DNA from: Parolsenella catena
GTDB taxonomy: Bacteria > Actinomycetota > Coriobacteriia > Coriobacteriales > Atopobiaceae
Assembly: GCF_003966955.1 (NCBI RefSeq)
Contig: NZ_AP019367.1
Location: forward strand, 248,001-312,000
Reading direction: 5' to 3'
Length of the DNA stretch: 64,000 bases
Shown here: positions 8,527 to 17,565 of the stretch, piece after piece
How positions within the stretch are numbered: the first letter of the stretch is position 1
Layout: every line of letters begins with the position of its first letter
The notes under the pieces: model-generated
What the model was told of the DNA's origin: nothing
Database searches by the model: none
The model's input: the letters and a program-made list of their open reading frames with translations, nothing else
Translations under genes and position numbers: made by a program

Positions 8527-8555
8527 TCGACAGCGAGATGAGACGCGTCTATAAT
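8527..8555 (+). promoter_or_regulatory. arg operon promoter
   Basis: TCGACA (8527-8532), 17-bp spacer, perfect TATAAT (8550-8555). The argC start is 88 bp downstream of the -10 box. Confidence 0.75.
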
Positions 8556-8643
8556 CAGACGATATTGCGCCCGCCTTGGGTGGACGCGCCTGGCATATGC
8601 GCCCGGCGGCTGCCGGGCTTGAATGACGCGTGAGGAGCTTCGC

Positions 8644-9705
8644 ATGTCGTACAAGGTTGGTGTCATTGGTGCCGCGGGCTACGCGGGAGCCGAGCTCGTG
8701 AGGCTGCTTCTGCAACACCCCGAGTTCGACCTGACTGTCATCACGTCCAACGCCGACGCGGGCACGGCGCTCGCCGACGCCTACCCCGCGTTTGCCGGCG
8801 CGTCGGACCTCGCGTTCACGACGCACGACGACCCGGCCGTGCGTGAGTGCGACCTTATGTTCCTTGCCGTGCCGCACACCGCGGCCATGTCGCAGGTGCC
8901 GGCGCTGCTCGACGCCGGCGTGACGGTCGTGGACCTCTCCGCCGACTACCGCCTGTCTGACAAGGACGTCTACGAGCAGTGGTACGGTGCCACCCACACC
9001 TCGCCCGAGCTGCTCGCCACGCGCTCGTTCGGCCTTCCTGAGCTCTTTGGCGAGGACATCGAGCGCGCCCACGCGCTGCACGAGGTCGGCAAGCCCGCGC
9101 TCGTCGCCTGTGCCGGCTGCTATCCCACGGCCACCTCTCTTGCCTCCGCGCCCGCCGTCCGTGCCGGCTGGACGCAGGGCCTCGTCATCGTCGACGCCAA
9201 AAGCGGCGTCACGGGCGCGGGCAAGGGCTGCAGTGCCAAGACGCACTTCTGCAACGCCGACGAGGACGTGCAGGCCTACAACGTGGGCAGGCACCGCCAC
9301 ACGCCGGAGATCGAGCAGATTCTCGGCAAGCCGGGCGAGGTCGTGTTCACGCCGCACCTCGTGCCGCAGAAGCGCGGCCTGCTCTCGACCGTCTATCTGC
9401 AGCTCACCGACGAGGCGGCGGACATGAGCGTCGAGGACATGCTCGAGTGCTATCACGCCCTGTATGACGGCCGTCCTTTCGTGCAGGTGCTGCCGGCCGG
9501 CAAGCTTCCCCGCACGGCGAGCGTCGTGGGCACGAACGTGTGCCAGGTGGGCCTGGCCAAGAACGAGCGCACGCACACGCTCGTGGTCATTGGCGCCATC
9601 GACAACCTGTGCAAGGGCGCGGCGGGTCAGGGCGTCCAGTGCGCGAACCTCGTGTTTGGCCTGGACGAGAAGACCGGCCTCTCCAACGTGGGCATGCCCG
9701 TCTAG
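8644..9705 (+). CDS. argC: N-acetyl-gamma-glutamyl-phosphate reductase
   Basis: Third step of arginine biosynthesis: NADPH-dependent reduction of N-acetylglutamyl phosphate to the semialdehyde. The N-terminal Rossmann motif is GVIGAAGYAGAELVRLL; the catalytic cysteine is C159 in CAGCYPTA. Length (353 residues) is normal. ATG 8644 was chosen because GTGAGGAGC precedes it; an ATG 21 bp earlier lacks a ribosome binding site. First gene of argCJBD. Confidence 0.97.
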   Translation: MSYKVGVIGAAGYAGAELVRLLLQHPEFDLTVITSNADAGTALADAYPAFAGASDLAFTTHDDPAVRECDLMFLAVPHTAAMSQVPALLDAGVTVVDLSADYRLSDKDVYEQWYGATHTSPELLATRSFGLPELFGEDIERAHALHEVGKPALVACAGCYPTATSLASAPAVRAGWTQGLVIVDAKSGVTGAGKGCSAKTHFCNADEDVQAYNVGRHRHTPEIEQILGKPGEVVFTPHLVPQKRGLLSTVYLQLTDEAADMSVEDMLECYHALYDGRPFVQVLPAGKLPRTASVVGTNVCQVGLAKNERTHTLVVIGAIDNLCKGAAGQGVQCANLVFGLDEKTGLSNVGMPV

Positions 9706-9763
9706 CGCGCGTGCCGGAGAACCGCAGCGTCACCCATCAACCTCAAGATCTTCGAGGAGCACC

Positions 9764-11050
9764 ATGGAACAGACAATCGCGCCCAAGCTGAGCGTCATCG
9801 CCGATGGCGGCGTCGCAAGCCCCGCGGGCATCCACGCCGGCGGCATCCACGCCGGTTTTCGCAGGGACCCGCAGCGCTTCGACCTCGCGCTCGTCGAGGT
9901 TGACGAGTGCGCCGTTGCCGCGGGCGCCTTCACCACGAACAAGTTCTGCGCCGCGCCCGTGACCGTCTCGCGCGCCCACCTTGGCAAGGGTGGAAGCGCA
10001 CCCGTCCGCGCCGTCTGCATCAACTCGGGCAACGCCAACGCCGCCACGGGCGAGGAGGGCCTCGAGTGCGCGGAGACCACGTGCGCTCTGGTGGCCAAGA
10101 CGATCGGCTGCGAGCCCGAGCAGGTGCTCGTGGCCTCGACGGGCGTCATCGGCCAGCTGCTCGACGTCGCGCCGTTCGAGACGGGCGTGCCGGCCCTTCA
10201 CGACAAGATCTGCGCCCAGGCAACCGACGAGAGCCTGCGCCTCTCCGGCGGCCATGACGCCGCGCGTGCCATCATGACCACCGACACGCACCCCAAGGAG
10301 TACGCCGTCTCCTACGAGGCGGGCGGCTCGCTCGCGGGCAGCACCGTCACGGTGGGCGGCATGTGCAAGGGCTCGGGCATGATCATGCCCAACATGGCCA
10401 CGATGATCGCCATCATCTCCACGAACGCCCCCGTGAGCGCCGCGGCGCTGCACGAGGTGCTGCTCGGCGTGGTCAAGAAGACGTTCAACAAGGTGACGGT
10501 TGACTCCGACACCTCCACGAACGACACCTGCATCGCGATCGCCACGGGCAAGGCCGCGGCCGACGCCGCGCCCATCGAGCCGGGCACGCCCGAGGCGGCA
10601 GAGCTCGCCTGCGCCGTGAACGCCGTGTGCCAGCACCTCGCCAGGGAGATCGCGGCCGACGGCGAGGGCGCCTCCAAGCTCGTGACCGTCACGGTTGCCG
10701 GCGCCGCCACAGACGAGGATGCCGACACGGCAGCCCGCGCCATCGCGAACTCGCCGCTCGTCAAGACCGCCATCTACGGCCACGACTGCAACTGGGGCCG
10801 CATCGCCATGGCACTTGGGAAGTGCGGCGTTGCGTTCGACCAGCGCGACGTCGACATCGACATCATGGGCATGCCCGTCTGCCGCGACGGCCTCACTGTG
10901 GCCTTCGACGAGGACGAGGCCCTGCGGCGCTTCGAGGAGCCCGAGATCACGATCTGGGCGGACCTCGGCGCCGGCGCGTGCGAGACCACCGTCTGGACCT
11001 GTGACCTCACGCACGAGTACGTCAAGATCAACGGCGAGTACCGCACGTAG
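9764..11050 (+). CDS. argJ: Bifunctional ornithine acetyltransferase / N-acetylglutamate synthase
   Basis: Transfers the acetyl group from N-acetylornithine to glutamate, closing the cyclic arginine pathway; many members also use acetyl-CoA. The 428-residue precursor is self-cleaved between A202 and T203 in the PNMATM motif, making T203 the N-terminal nucleophile of the beta chain. Other family signatures are INSGNANA and TVDSDTSTND. GAGGAG stands 8 bp before the ATG. Its presence, with no argE in the window, points to the cyclic pathway. Confidence 0.96.
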   Translation: MEQTIAPKLSVIADGGVASPAGIHAGGIHAGFRRDPQRFDLALVEVDECAVAAGAFTTNKFCAAPVTVSRAHLGKGGSAPVRAVCINSGNANAATGEEGLECAETTCALVAKTIGCEPEQVLVASTGVIGQLLDVAPFETGVPALHDKICAQATDESLRLSGGHDAARAIMTTDTHPKEYAVSYEAGGSLAGSTVTVGGMCKGSGMIMPNMATMIAIISTNAPVSAAALHEVLLGVVKKTFNKVTVDSDTSTNDTCIAIATGKAAADAAPIEPGTPEAAELACAVNAVCQHLAREIAADGEGASKLVTVTVAGAATDEDADTAARAIANSPLVKTAIYGHDCNWGRIAMALGKCGVAFDQRDVDIDIMGMPVCRDGLTVAFDEDEALRRFEEPEITIWADLGAGACETTVWTCDLTHEYVKINGEYRT

Positions 11051-11106
11051 GGATGGGGGGCGCTTCCCCTCGCCATTCTCGCCTCCCCTCCAGCTAGGAG
11101 TTTTGC

Positions 11107-12060
11107 ATGAAGTACGCAGTCGACACGAGCAAGCGCGCGAAGGACACCGACGAGCGCACCGGCCAGGTGCTGTTCGAGGCGCTGCCGTGGATCAAGAACA
11201 TTACGGGCAAGACCGTCGTTGTGAAGTACGGCGGCGCGGCCATGGTTGACGAGAAGCTGCGCGCCGACGTCATGAGCGACATCGTGCTGCTCAAGATCCT
11301 GGGCGTGAACGTCGTCATCGTCCACGGCGGCGGCAAGGCCATCAACAGGGCGTTCGACGCGCTCAACTTCCCGGTGGAGTTCAAGGACGGCCAGCGCGTC
11401 ACCACGCCGGCGGCCATGGACGTGGTGCGCCAGGTGCTCGTGGGCGAGGTCAACCAGGACCTCGTCACGGCCATCAACCGCCACGGCAACCTTGCCGTGG
11501 GCGTCGCCGGCTCCGATGCGGGCACCATCGTGTGCTCCACGCTCAACCCCGAGCTTGGCCGCGTGGGCAAGATCGAGCACGTTGACACCACCTACCTCGA
11601 GACGCTCATCAAGAGCGACTACATCCCAGTGGTGGCCACGGTGGGCATCGGCGAGGACGGCGGCTATTACAACATCAACGCCGATGTCGCCGCCGGCCAC
11701 GTGGCGGCGGCCATCGGAGCGCAGAAGATCGTCTACCTCACGGACGTCGACGGCGTCTACATGGACTTCTCCGACAAGAACTCGCTCATCTCCAACATGA
11801 GCCTGCGCGAGATGGAGGACATGCTCGCCTCGGGCACCGTGGACAAGGGCATGATTCCCAAGCTCGAGAGCTGCTGCTATGCCCTTCACGCGGGCGTGTT
11901 CCGCTCCCACGTCATCAACGGCAAGACGCCCCACTCGCTGCTCATCGAGCTGCTCACCGACAAGGGCATCGGCACGACGATGCACTCGACCGAGGAGGCG
12001 CTCAAGTACGACGAGCACCCGCTCGGCACGCTCGCGAGCCGTCTGGCCGTGAACAACTAG
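11107..12060 (+). CDS. argB: Acetylglutamate kinase
   Basis: Phosphorylates N-acetylglutamate, the step subject to arginine feedback in cyclic pathways. The 317-residue amino-acid-kinase fold shows VVKYGGAAM, the VIVHGGGKAI phosphate-binding loop, and VGVAGSDAG. The long N-terminal arm before residue 30 resembles that of arginine-sensitive hexameric enzymes, so feedback control is likely though not shown. TAGGAG precedes the ATG. Confidence 0.96.
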   Translation: MKYAVDTSKRAKDTDERTGQVLFEALPWIKNITGKTVVVKYGGAAMVDEKLRADVMSDIVLLKILGVNVVIVHGGGKAINRAFDALNFPVEFKDGQRVTTPAAMDVVRQVLVGEVNQDLVTAINRHGNLAVGVAGSDAGTIVCSTLNPELGRVGKIEHVDTTYLETLIKSDYIPVVATVGIGEDGGYYNINADVAAGHVAAAIGAQKIVYLTDVDGVYMDFSDKNSLISNMSLREMEDMLASGTVDKGMIPKLESCCYALHAGVFRSHVINGKTPHSLLIELLTDKGIGTTMHSTEEALKYDEHPLGTLASRLAVNN

Positions 12061-12107
12061 CACGAGCTGCGCGACACCTGCCGCGCATGACCGGAAAGGA
12101 TTTTCGC

Positions 12108-13367
12108 ATGTCCCTAGACGATGCCAAGAAGCTTGACGACGCCTATGTGATGCACACGTTCGGCCGCTCTCCCGTGGAGTTCGTGGGCGGTCACGGCATG
12201 TACGCCGTTGCCGACGACGGTCGTGAGTACCTGGACTTCCTTGGCGGCATCGCCGTGAACTGCCTGGGATACGGGCACCCGGTTCTCGAGGCGGCCGTGA
12301 CCGAGCAGGCCGGCAAGCTGCTGCACATCTCCAACTACTTCCACATCGAGCACCGTGGTGAGGTGGCGCGCCGCATCGCGCAGCTCGCCAACGCCGGACA
12401 GGGCGCGCCCAAGGACGCGAGCCCTGACGAGCCGCAGCAGTGGCGCACGTTCTTTGGCAACTCCGGCGCCGAGGCCAACGAGTGCGCCATCAAGCTCGCG
12501 CGCCTGTGGGCCAAGCGCGGCGGCAACGGCGGCTTTGACATCGTATGCCTCAACAAGAGCTTCCACGGCCGCACGATGGAGACGATCGCCGCCACGATGC
12601 AGGGCTGGGCGCAAGACCCGTTCCAGCCGCTGCCCGGTGGCTTCCTGGCCATCGACGCGAACGACGTCGACGCCCTGCGTGCCGTGTTCGAGCAGCGTGG
12701 CTCCAACATCTGTGCCGTCATGCTCGAGCCCATCCAGGGCGAGTCTGGCGTGCATCCCATGACGCCCGGGTTCATGGCCGAGGTGCGCAGGCTCACGAGC
12801 GAGCACGGCGCCCTCATGATGTGCGACGAGGTGCAGACGGGCCTGTTCCGCACGGGCCACGCGCTTGCCTTCCAGGGCTATGACGTGGTGCCCGACGTCT
12901 TCACGCTCGCCAAGGCCATCGCCGGTGGCGTGCCGATGGGCGCCTGCGTGGCAAAGGCGGAGATCTCCGAGGCGTTCAAGCCCGGCGACCACGGCTCCAC
13001 GTTCGGCGGCGGCCCGCTTGCCTGCGCGGCGGCCGACGCCGTGCTCGCCGAGCTCACCTGCGGCACCGCGCCCGAGGGCGTGCCCGGCGAGGGCTACCTG
13101 CCCCACGTGCGCGAGGTCGGTGCCTACCTGGCCGAGAAGCTTGCGTCCCTGCCGCACGTCACCGAGGTCCGCGGCGCCGGCCTCATGCTGGGTGCGGAGC
13201 TCGAGGAGGGCCTGCCCGATGCCCACGAGCTCGTGGCCAAGGCGCTCGAGAAGGGTGCGATCATCAACGCGACCGGCCCCACGACGCTGCGCTTCCTGCC
13301 GCCCCTGGTGTGCACGAAGGCAGACGTCGACGCGCTGTGCGAGATCCTTTCCGAGGTCCTGGCGTAG
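12108..13367 (+). CDS. argD: Acetylornithine aminotransferase
   Basis: PLP-dependent class III aminotransferase converting N-acetylglutamate semialdehyde to N-acetylornithine. The PLP lysine is K269 in FTLAKAIAGG; FFGNSGAEANE and MLEPIQGESG are typical. Start ATG 12108 follows AAAGGA at 7 bp; an alternative in-frame ATG at 12087 would overlap that site. Last gene of argCJBD; argF, argG and argH are not in the window. Confidence 0.95.
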   Translation: MSLDDAKKLDDAYVMHTFGRSPVEFVGGHGMYAVADDGREYLDFLGGIAVNCLGYGHPVLEAAVTEQAGKLLHISNYFHIEHRGEVARRIAQLANAGQGAPKDASPDEPQQWRTFFGNSGAEANECAIKLARLWAKRGGNGGFDIVCLNKSFHGRTMETIAATMQGWAQDPFQPLPGGFLAIDANDVDALRAVFEQRGSNICAVMLEPIQGESGVHPMTPGFMAEVRRLTSEHGALMMCDEVQTGLFRTGHALAFQGYDVVPDVFTLAKAIAGGVPMGACVAKAEISEAFKPGDHGSTFGGGPLACAAADAVLAELTCGTAPEGVPGEGYLPHVREVGAYLAEKLASLPHVTEVRGAGLMLGAELEEGLPDAHELVAKALEKGAIINATGPTTLRFLPPLVCTKADVDALCEILSEVLA

Positions 13368-13387
13368 GGTCTGGCCCATATGACAGC

Positions 13388-13423
13388 GAGCGGCCCCGCG
13401 GACGTGTGTCCGCGGGGCCGCTC
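13388..13423. terminator. Bidirectional terminator-like hairpin between argD and galT
   Basis: A perfect 15-bp GC-rich stem (13388-13402 with 13409-13423) between convergent operons. The T-tract is short, so efficiency is uncertain. Confidence 0.65.
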
Positions 13424-13463
13424 TCGTTGAGGGTGATGGTTGGGGCACCTGCGGTCGAGGTGC

Positions 13464-15032
13464 CTACAGGCTGTCGAGGAAGCGCCGTTGGGCGGTCCGG
13501 CCCGCCTCGTCCCACTTGAAGACGCCGGCGTTCTCGAGCACGCGCCCAAAGACGGCGCCGACCTCCTCGTGCAGGACGTCGAGCGCACCCTCGGGCGTGA
13601 GCTCGGCGGCGCGGCGGGCGTAGACGTCGCGGGCCCAGGTGGCGTGGCTTGCCGTGAGCTCGTCTGCCTCGAGGGCGTCAAGGTCACCCGCGAGCAGGTG
13701 CCCGCGCACGGCCTCGAGCTCGGGCACGAGGCGCGGCGGCAGGATTGCCAGCCCCATGACCTCGATGAGGCCGATGTTCTCGCGCTTGATGTGGTGATAC
13801 TCCGCATGCGGGTGGAACACCCCCAGCGGGTGCTCGCTGGTCGTGACGTTGCAGCGCAGGGCGAGGTAGGCCTCGTAGCGCTCGCCGACGCGCCGGATGA
13901 CCGGCGTCACGGTGTTGTGCGGCGTGCCGTTCTCGTCGCGGGCGATGACGCCGGCCGCGACGTCGCTCCAGGACCTCCAGGCGTCAATGACGTGCACGCA
14001 GGCGCCGAGCAGCTCGTCTCGGCTGGCTGCGGTCAGGCGCAGGACGGACAGCGGCCACTCGAGGACCTCGCCGCCCACGTTGGGGTGTGCGGCCATCGCG
14101 AACGTCTCGGCCGTGGCGGCGCGCATCATGGGGAACTCGTGGGCGCCTCCCTGGAAGTGGTCGTGCGAGAGGATCGAGCCGCCCACGATGGGCAGGTCGG
14201 CGTTCGACCCGATGAAGTAGTGGGGCACCGTGTCGACGAAGTCGAGCAGGCAGCCGAGCGTGGCGCGGTCGATGTGCATGGGCCGGTGGTGCGCGCTCAT
14301 CGCGATGCAGTGCTCGTTGAAGTAGGCGTACGGGCTGTACTGCAGCCCCCAGCGCTCGCCGCCAAGCTCAAGAGGGATGATGCGCAGGTTCTGGCGCGCC
14401 GGGTGGGCGCCGCCCGGCGCGCTCGCGGCGCGTCCCGGGTAGCCCTCGTTCTCGATGCACAGCTGGCAGGCCGGGTACTTCTCGCCGTCGTTGGCGGCGA
14501 CGCCCGCCGCGGCAATCTCTCGCGGGTCCTTCTCGGGCTTGGAGAGGTTGATCGTGATCTCGAGGTCTCCCCAGTGCGTGGGCGTGGACCACTTGACGTT
14601 TCGCGCGATGGCGGAGCGGCGCACGTAGCCGGCGTCGCAGCACAGCTGATAGAACCAGTCCGTGGCGGCCTTGGGGTCATGCGCGGCAAGCTCGTGGAAG
14701 CGTGCCGAGACCTGCGAGGGCCTGGGCATGAGCAGGCCCATGACGCGGCAGGACGCGCGGTCACGGCCGCTTGCGGTGTCGTCTGCGACGCCGTTGGCCA
14801 CGGCGGCCTCGGAGATTGCGGCCAGCGTGGCGTCGAGGTCAAACGCATCGCCTGGCGCGGGCGTCCCCAGAATCCAGCCTGGTGCCGGGGCCGGGCCCGT
14901 GGCGCCTGCGCACTCAAGGATGGCGTTGTAGGCCCACACGCGATCATCTGTCCCCGTGAGGCCGTGCGCCGCGGCGTAGTCTGCGAGTCCCTGGGCGGCG
15001 CCACGCAGCTGCTCGCTCGTGACTACAGCCAT
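13464..15032 (-). CDS. galT: UDP-glucose--hexose-1-phosphate uridylyltransferase (GalT type 2)
   Basis: Leloir-pathway enzyme exchanging UMP between UDP-glucose and galactose-1-phosphate. At 522 residues it is the long Gram-positive (type 2) form, not the 350-residue E. coli type. Family motifs include SAHHRPMHIDR and GGSILSHDHFQGG, the histidine-rich nucleotidyl-transfer region. Its start overlaps the 3' end of galK by 10 bp, so translation is coupled. Third gene of galM-galK-galT. Confidence 0.93.
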   Translation of the reverse strand: MAVVTSEQLRGAAQGLADYAAAHGLTGTDDRVWAYNAILECAGATGPAPAPGWILGTPAPGDAFDLDATLAAISEAAVANGVADDTASGRDRASCRVMGLLMPRPSQVSARFHELAAHDPKAATDWFYQLCCDAGYVRRSAIARNVKWSTPTHWGDLEITINLSKPEKDPREIAAAGVAANDGEKYPACQLCIENEGYPGRAASAPGGAHPARQNLRIIPLELGGERWGLQYSPYAYFNEHCIAMSAHHRPMHIDRATLGCLLDFVDTVPHYFIGSNADLPIVGGSILSHDHFQGGAHEFPMMRAATAETFAMAAHPNVGGEVLEWPLSVLRLTAASRDELLGACVHVIDAWRSWSDVAAGVIARDENGTPHNTVTPVIRRVGERYEAYLALRCNVTTSEHPLGVFHPHAEYHHIKRENIGLIEVMGLAILPPRLVPELEAVRGHLLAGDLDALEADELTASHATWARDVYARRAAELTPEGALDVLHEEVGAVFGRVLENAGVFKWDEAGRTAQRRFLDSL

Positions 15033-16228
15033 GCGGCATACGCCCCCTCGTCAGTGACGCGATAGCGACGGCTCGCGCCCTCGCCGAGCCAGGCGTCCAT
15101 CTTGCGCGTGAACTCGTCGACGAGCTCGAGCGGGACGAACGCCTGGATCGTGCCGCCAAAGCCGCCGCCGTGGATGCGCACGGCGCCACGCCCCTTGAGG
15201 ACGTGCTCGGCCAGGCCAAGGGCGTACATCGCGGGCTGCTCGGGGCCCAGCGAGGCGACGACGTTTTGCAGATACATCGCGGAGCTCGCCCCGCTCTCGC
15301 GCGTGAGCTCGAGGAACGCCTGCATGTCGCCGATGTTGAGCTGGCGCCAGCGCTCGTCGACGAGCGCGTTCTCGTGCCAGTAGTGGATGCAGCGCAGGAT
15401 GGCGCGGTCGCCGAACTCATCGCGCAGGGCCGGCAGCTGGGCGTCGAACGCCTCTCGGTCCACCTCGCACAGACGCGCATGGCCAAGGCGGGCCGCAACG
15501 GCCTGCATCTCGCCGGGCACGGCGGCGTAGTCGTCCGTCGAGGCGGCGTGGTCTGCCCCCACCTTCACGAGGCAGAGGGCATAGCCAAAGTCCTCGAAGC
15601 TAAGCTCGAGCTTCTTGGTCTTGGGCTCGCCGGCGTTCTCGAAGTCCATGAACGCCAGGCCGCCCAGGCACACGGCCGCCTGGTCCATGAGGCCGCAGGG
15701 CTTGCCGTAGTAGTTATTCTCCGTGCGCTGCGATGCCTGGGCGAGCGCCACGGGCTCGGCGGGCTCGACGTCCCAGAGCGCCTCCATCGTGCGCCCCAGG
15801 GCCGCCTCGATGGCCGCAGAGCTGGACAGGCCGCCGCCGGAGGGCACGGTGCAGGTGAGTGCGAGGTCAAAGCCCGCTGGCTTGCCACCGCGCTCAGCAA
15901 CCTCGTGGGCCATGCCGCGAACGAGCGAGGCCGTGGTGCCGCGTTCCTGTTCGCGGGCCTCGAGCGAGTCGAGCGAAAGCTCGAAGGCGGGGTAGCCCTC
16001 CGAGGCCACGCGCACGACGTCCGTGCCGTTGGCGCACGCGAGCCCGTCGACGGAGACGTCGAGCGCGGCGGCGATGACATGGCCGCCCTCATGGTCCGTG
16101 TGGTTGCCGGCGATCTCGGAGCGGCCGGGCGCGTGGACGTAGAGCGCCTTGGCGCCCACCGGCCCGAAGGCGTCCTCGAACAGGCTCGTGACGTGGCCGA
16201 GAAGCTCGGGCGCAACGCTTGCTGTCAT
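15023..16228 (-). CDS. galK: Galactokinase
   Basis: Phosphorylates alpha-galactose at C1 with ATP (GHMP kinase family). The signature PGRSEIAGNHTDHEGG is the galactokinase motif, with S in place of the usual V or T; GGGLSSSAAIE is the ATP-binding glycine/serine loop and GGGFGGTIQAFVP the C-terminal motif 3. The 401 residues match the family. It lies 27 bp downstream of galM and overlaps galT. Confidence 0.95.
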   Translation of the reverse strand: MTASVAPELLGHVTSLFEDAFGPVGAKALYVHAPGRSEIAGNHTDHEGGHVIAAALDVSVDGLACANGTDVVRVASEGYPAFELSLDSLEAREQERGTTASLVRGMAHEVAERGGKPAGFDLALTCTVPSGGGLSSSAAIEAALGRTMEALWDVEPAEPVALAQASQRTENNYYGKPCGLMDQAAVCLGGLAFMDFENAGEPKTKKLELSFEDFGYALCLVKVGADHAASTDDYAAVPGEMQAVAARLGHARLCEVDREAFDAQLPALRDEFGDRAILRCIHYWHENALVDERWRQLNIGDMQAFLELTRESGASSAMYLQNVVASLGPEQPAMYALGLAEHVLKGRGAVRIHGGGFGGTIQAFVPLELVDEFTRKMDAWLGEGASRRYRVTDEGAYAAWL

Positions 16229-16255
16229 GATGGTTCCTTTCTGCGTGGGCGCGCC

Positions 16256-17326
16256 TCAGCGCGTCGAGAAGCGGTAGACGATGGTCTGGCCGTAGGGGCG
16301 GCCGGGCTCGCAGACGGGGTGGTTCCACTCCGCGTGATGCATGTTGTCGGGCCAGTACTCCGGCTCGAAGGCAAAGCCGTCGCGCGGGGTGTAGGAGGCC
16401 CCGTCCTTGGCGTTCTCGTCGCCAAGCCAGTTGCCCGTGTAGAGGTGGGCGCCGGGCGTCGTGACGAGGGCGTCGAGGACGCGTCCGCTGGCCGGGTCCT
16501 CCGCGTGCAGGGCGTGGCGCGGGGCCGCCCCTTCTGCGAACCCGTTGATGCAGAAGCAGTGGTCATAGCCGCGGGCGCGGGCGAGCTGCTCGTCGTCTGC
16601 CCCGACGTCTTGCTCGAGCGGCTTTGCCGTACGGAAGTCGAACGGCGTGCCGGCGACCGGGCGAACCTCGCCGGCCGAAACGCTGTCCTCGCGAATGGGC
16701 AGGAAGTCCGTGGCGTCGAGCGAGACGAGCTGCGCGTCCACGCTGCCCGCATCGTGCCCGGCGAGGTTGAAGTAGGTGTGGCTCGTCATGTTCACGAACG
16801 TGGGCGCGTCCGTCTCGCAGGCGTAGCGAATGGTGAGGTCGCTGCCGGCCTCCGTTGTCGCGAGCGTGTAGGTGGCCGAGAAGGTGCGCCTGCCGGGCAG
16901 CCCGAGCTCCCCGTCCTCGAGGGTGGTCGAGAAGGTGACGGAGCATGAGCGGGGCTCTGCCTCGGCGTGCCAGACGCGCTTGTGCAGGCCGTGGTCGAGA
17001 TCCGTGTGCAGGTTGTTGCGCTTGTCCGGCCCATCGTTTTGCGGCAGCTGGTACCTGACGCCGCCGATGGTGACCTCGCCGCCGTCCGTGCGGTTGGCCG
17101 ACGGCCCGATCGTGGCACCGTAGCAGGCGGGGTTGTCGAGGTATCCCCCGAGCGAGCCAAACCCGAGGACCACGTCCGCGGGTGTGCCCTCGCGGTCCGG
17201 GACGGTGACGCCCAGAAGCGTTGCCCCAAAGTCCATGACGCGAACGAGCGCATTGCCGTCCGCGAGCTCGAACGCCGAGACGGGCGTGCCGTCCGGCGCG
17301 GTGCCAAACGATTGCTTGCTAACCAT
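16256..17326 (-). CDS. galM: Aldose 1-epimerase (mutarotase)
   Basis: Interconverts alpha and beta anomers of galactose so galactokinase can use it. The 356-residue beta-sandwich protein shows PSANRTDGG, NNLHTDLDHGLHK with one active-site histidine, and SHTYFNLAGHD with the second. The glutamate base is probably in FEPEYWPDN. Start at 17326 is supported by AGGGAGAAG directly upstream; an in-frame ATG 57 bp earlier has no such site. First gene of the gal operon, divergent from the LacI-type regulator. Confidence 0.93.
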   Translation of the reverse strand: MVSKQSFGTAPDGTPVSAFELADGNALVRVMDFGATLLGVTVPDREGTPADVVLGFGSLGGYLDNPACYGATIGPSANRTDGGEVTIGGVRYQLPQNDGPDKRNNLHTDLDHGLHKRVWHAEAEPRSCSVTFSTTLEDGELGLPGRRTFSATYTLATTEAGSDLTIRYACETDAPTFVNMTSHTYFNLAGHDAGSVDAQLVSLDATDFLPIREDSVSAGEVRPVAGTPFDFRTAKPLEQDVGADDEQLARARGYDHCFCINGFAEGAAPRHALHAEDPASGRVLDALVTTPGAHLYTGNWLGDENAKDGASYTPRDGFAFEPEYWPDNMHHAEWNHPVCEPGRPYGQTIVYRFSTR

Positions 17327-17399
17327 GCTTCTCCCTGACAGCTCCGCTCGGCGAGGGAAGGTTGGCCTCTCGCCGAAAGCCAATAACTCGTGCTATCTC

Positions 17400-17415
17400 A
17401 GTATGTTAACGTACT
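17400..17415. promoter_or_regulatory. Candidate LacI-family operator at the gal promoter
   Basis: AGTATGTTAACGTACT is a 16-bp near-perfect palindrome centred on GTTAAC, 74 bp upstream of galM. A second AT-rich near-palindrome (TTAATATATTGA, 17532-17543) lies just before the regulator gene and could serve autoregulation. LacI-type proteins bind 14-18 bp palindromes, which fits, but the sites differ from one another. Confidence 0.5.
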
Positions 17416-17565
17416 CATATCGCCGACGGGGCGGAACCACCACTCCCGTGGCCGTGCGCAAATCGTCCGCGAGTGGCGCCCTCGGGGCACGGGCCTGCGC
17501 GACGCCTCCGCTTGGCTATGATGGCTGCTGGTTAATATATTGATATGCGTGGGAGGCCGTTTGAC

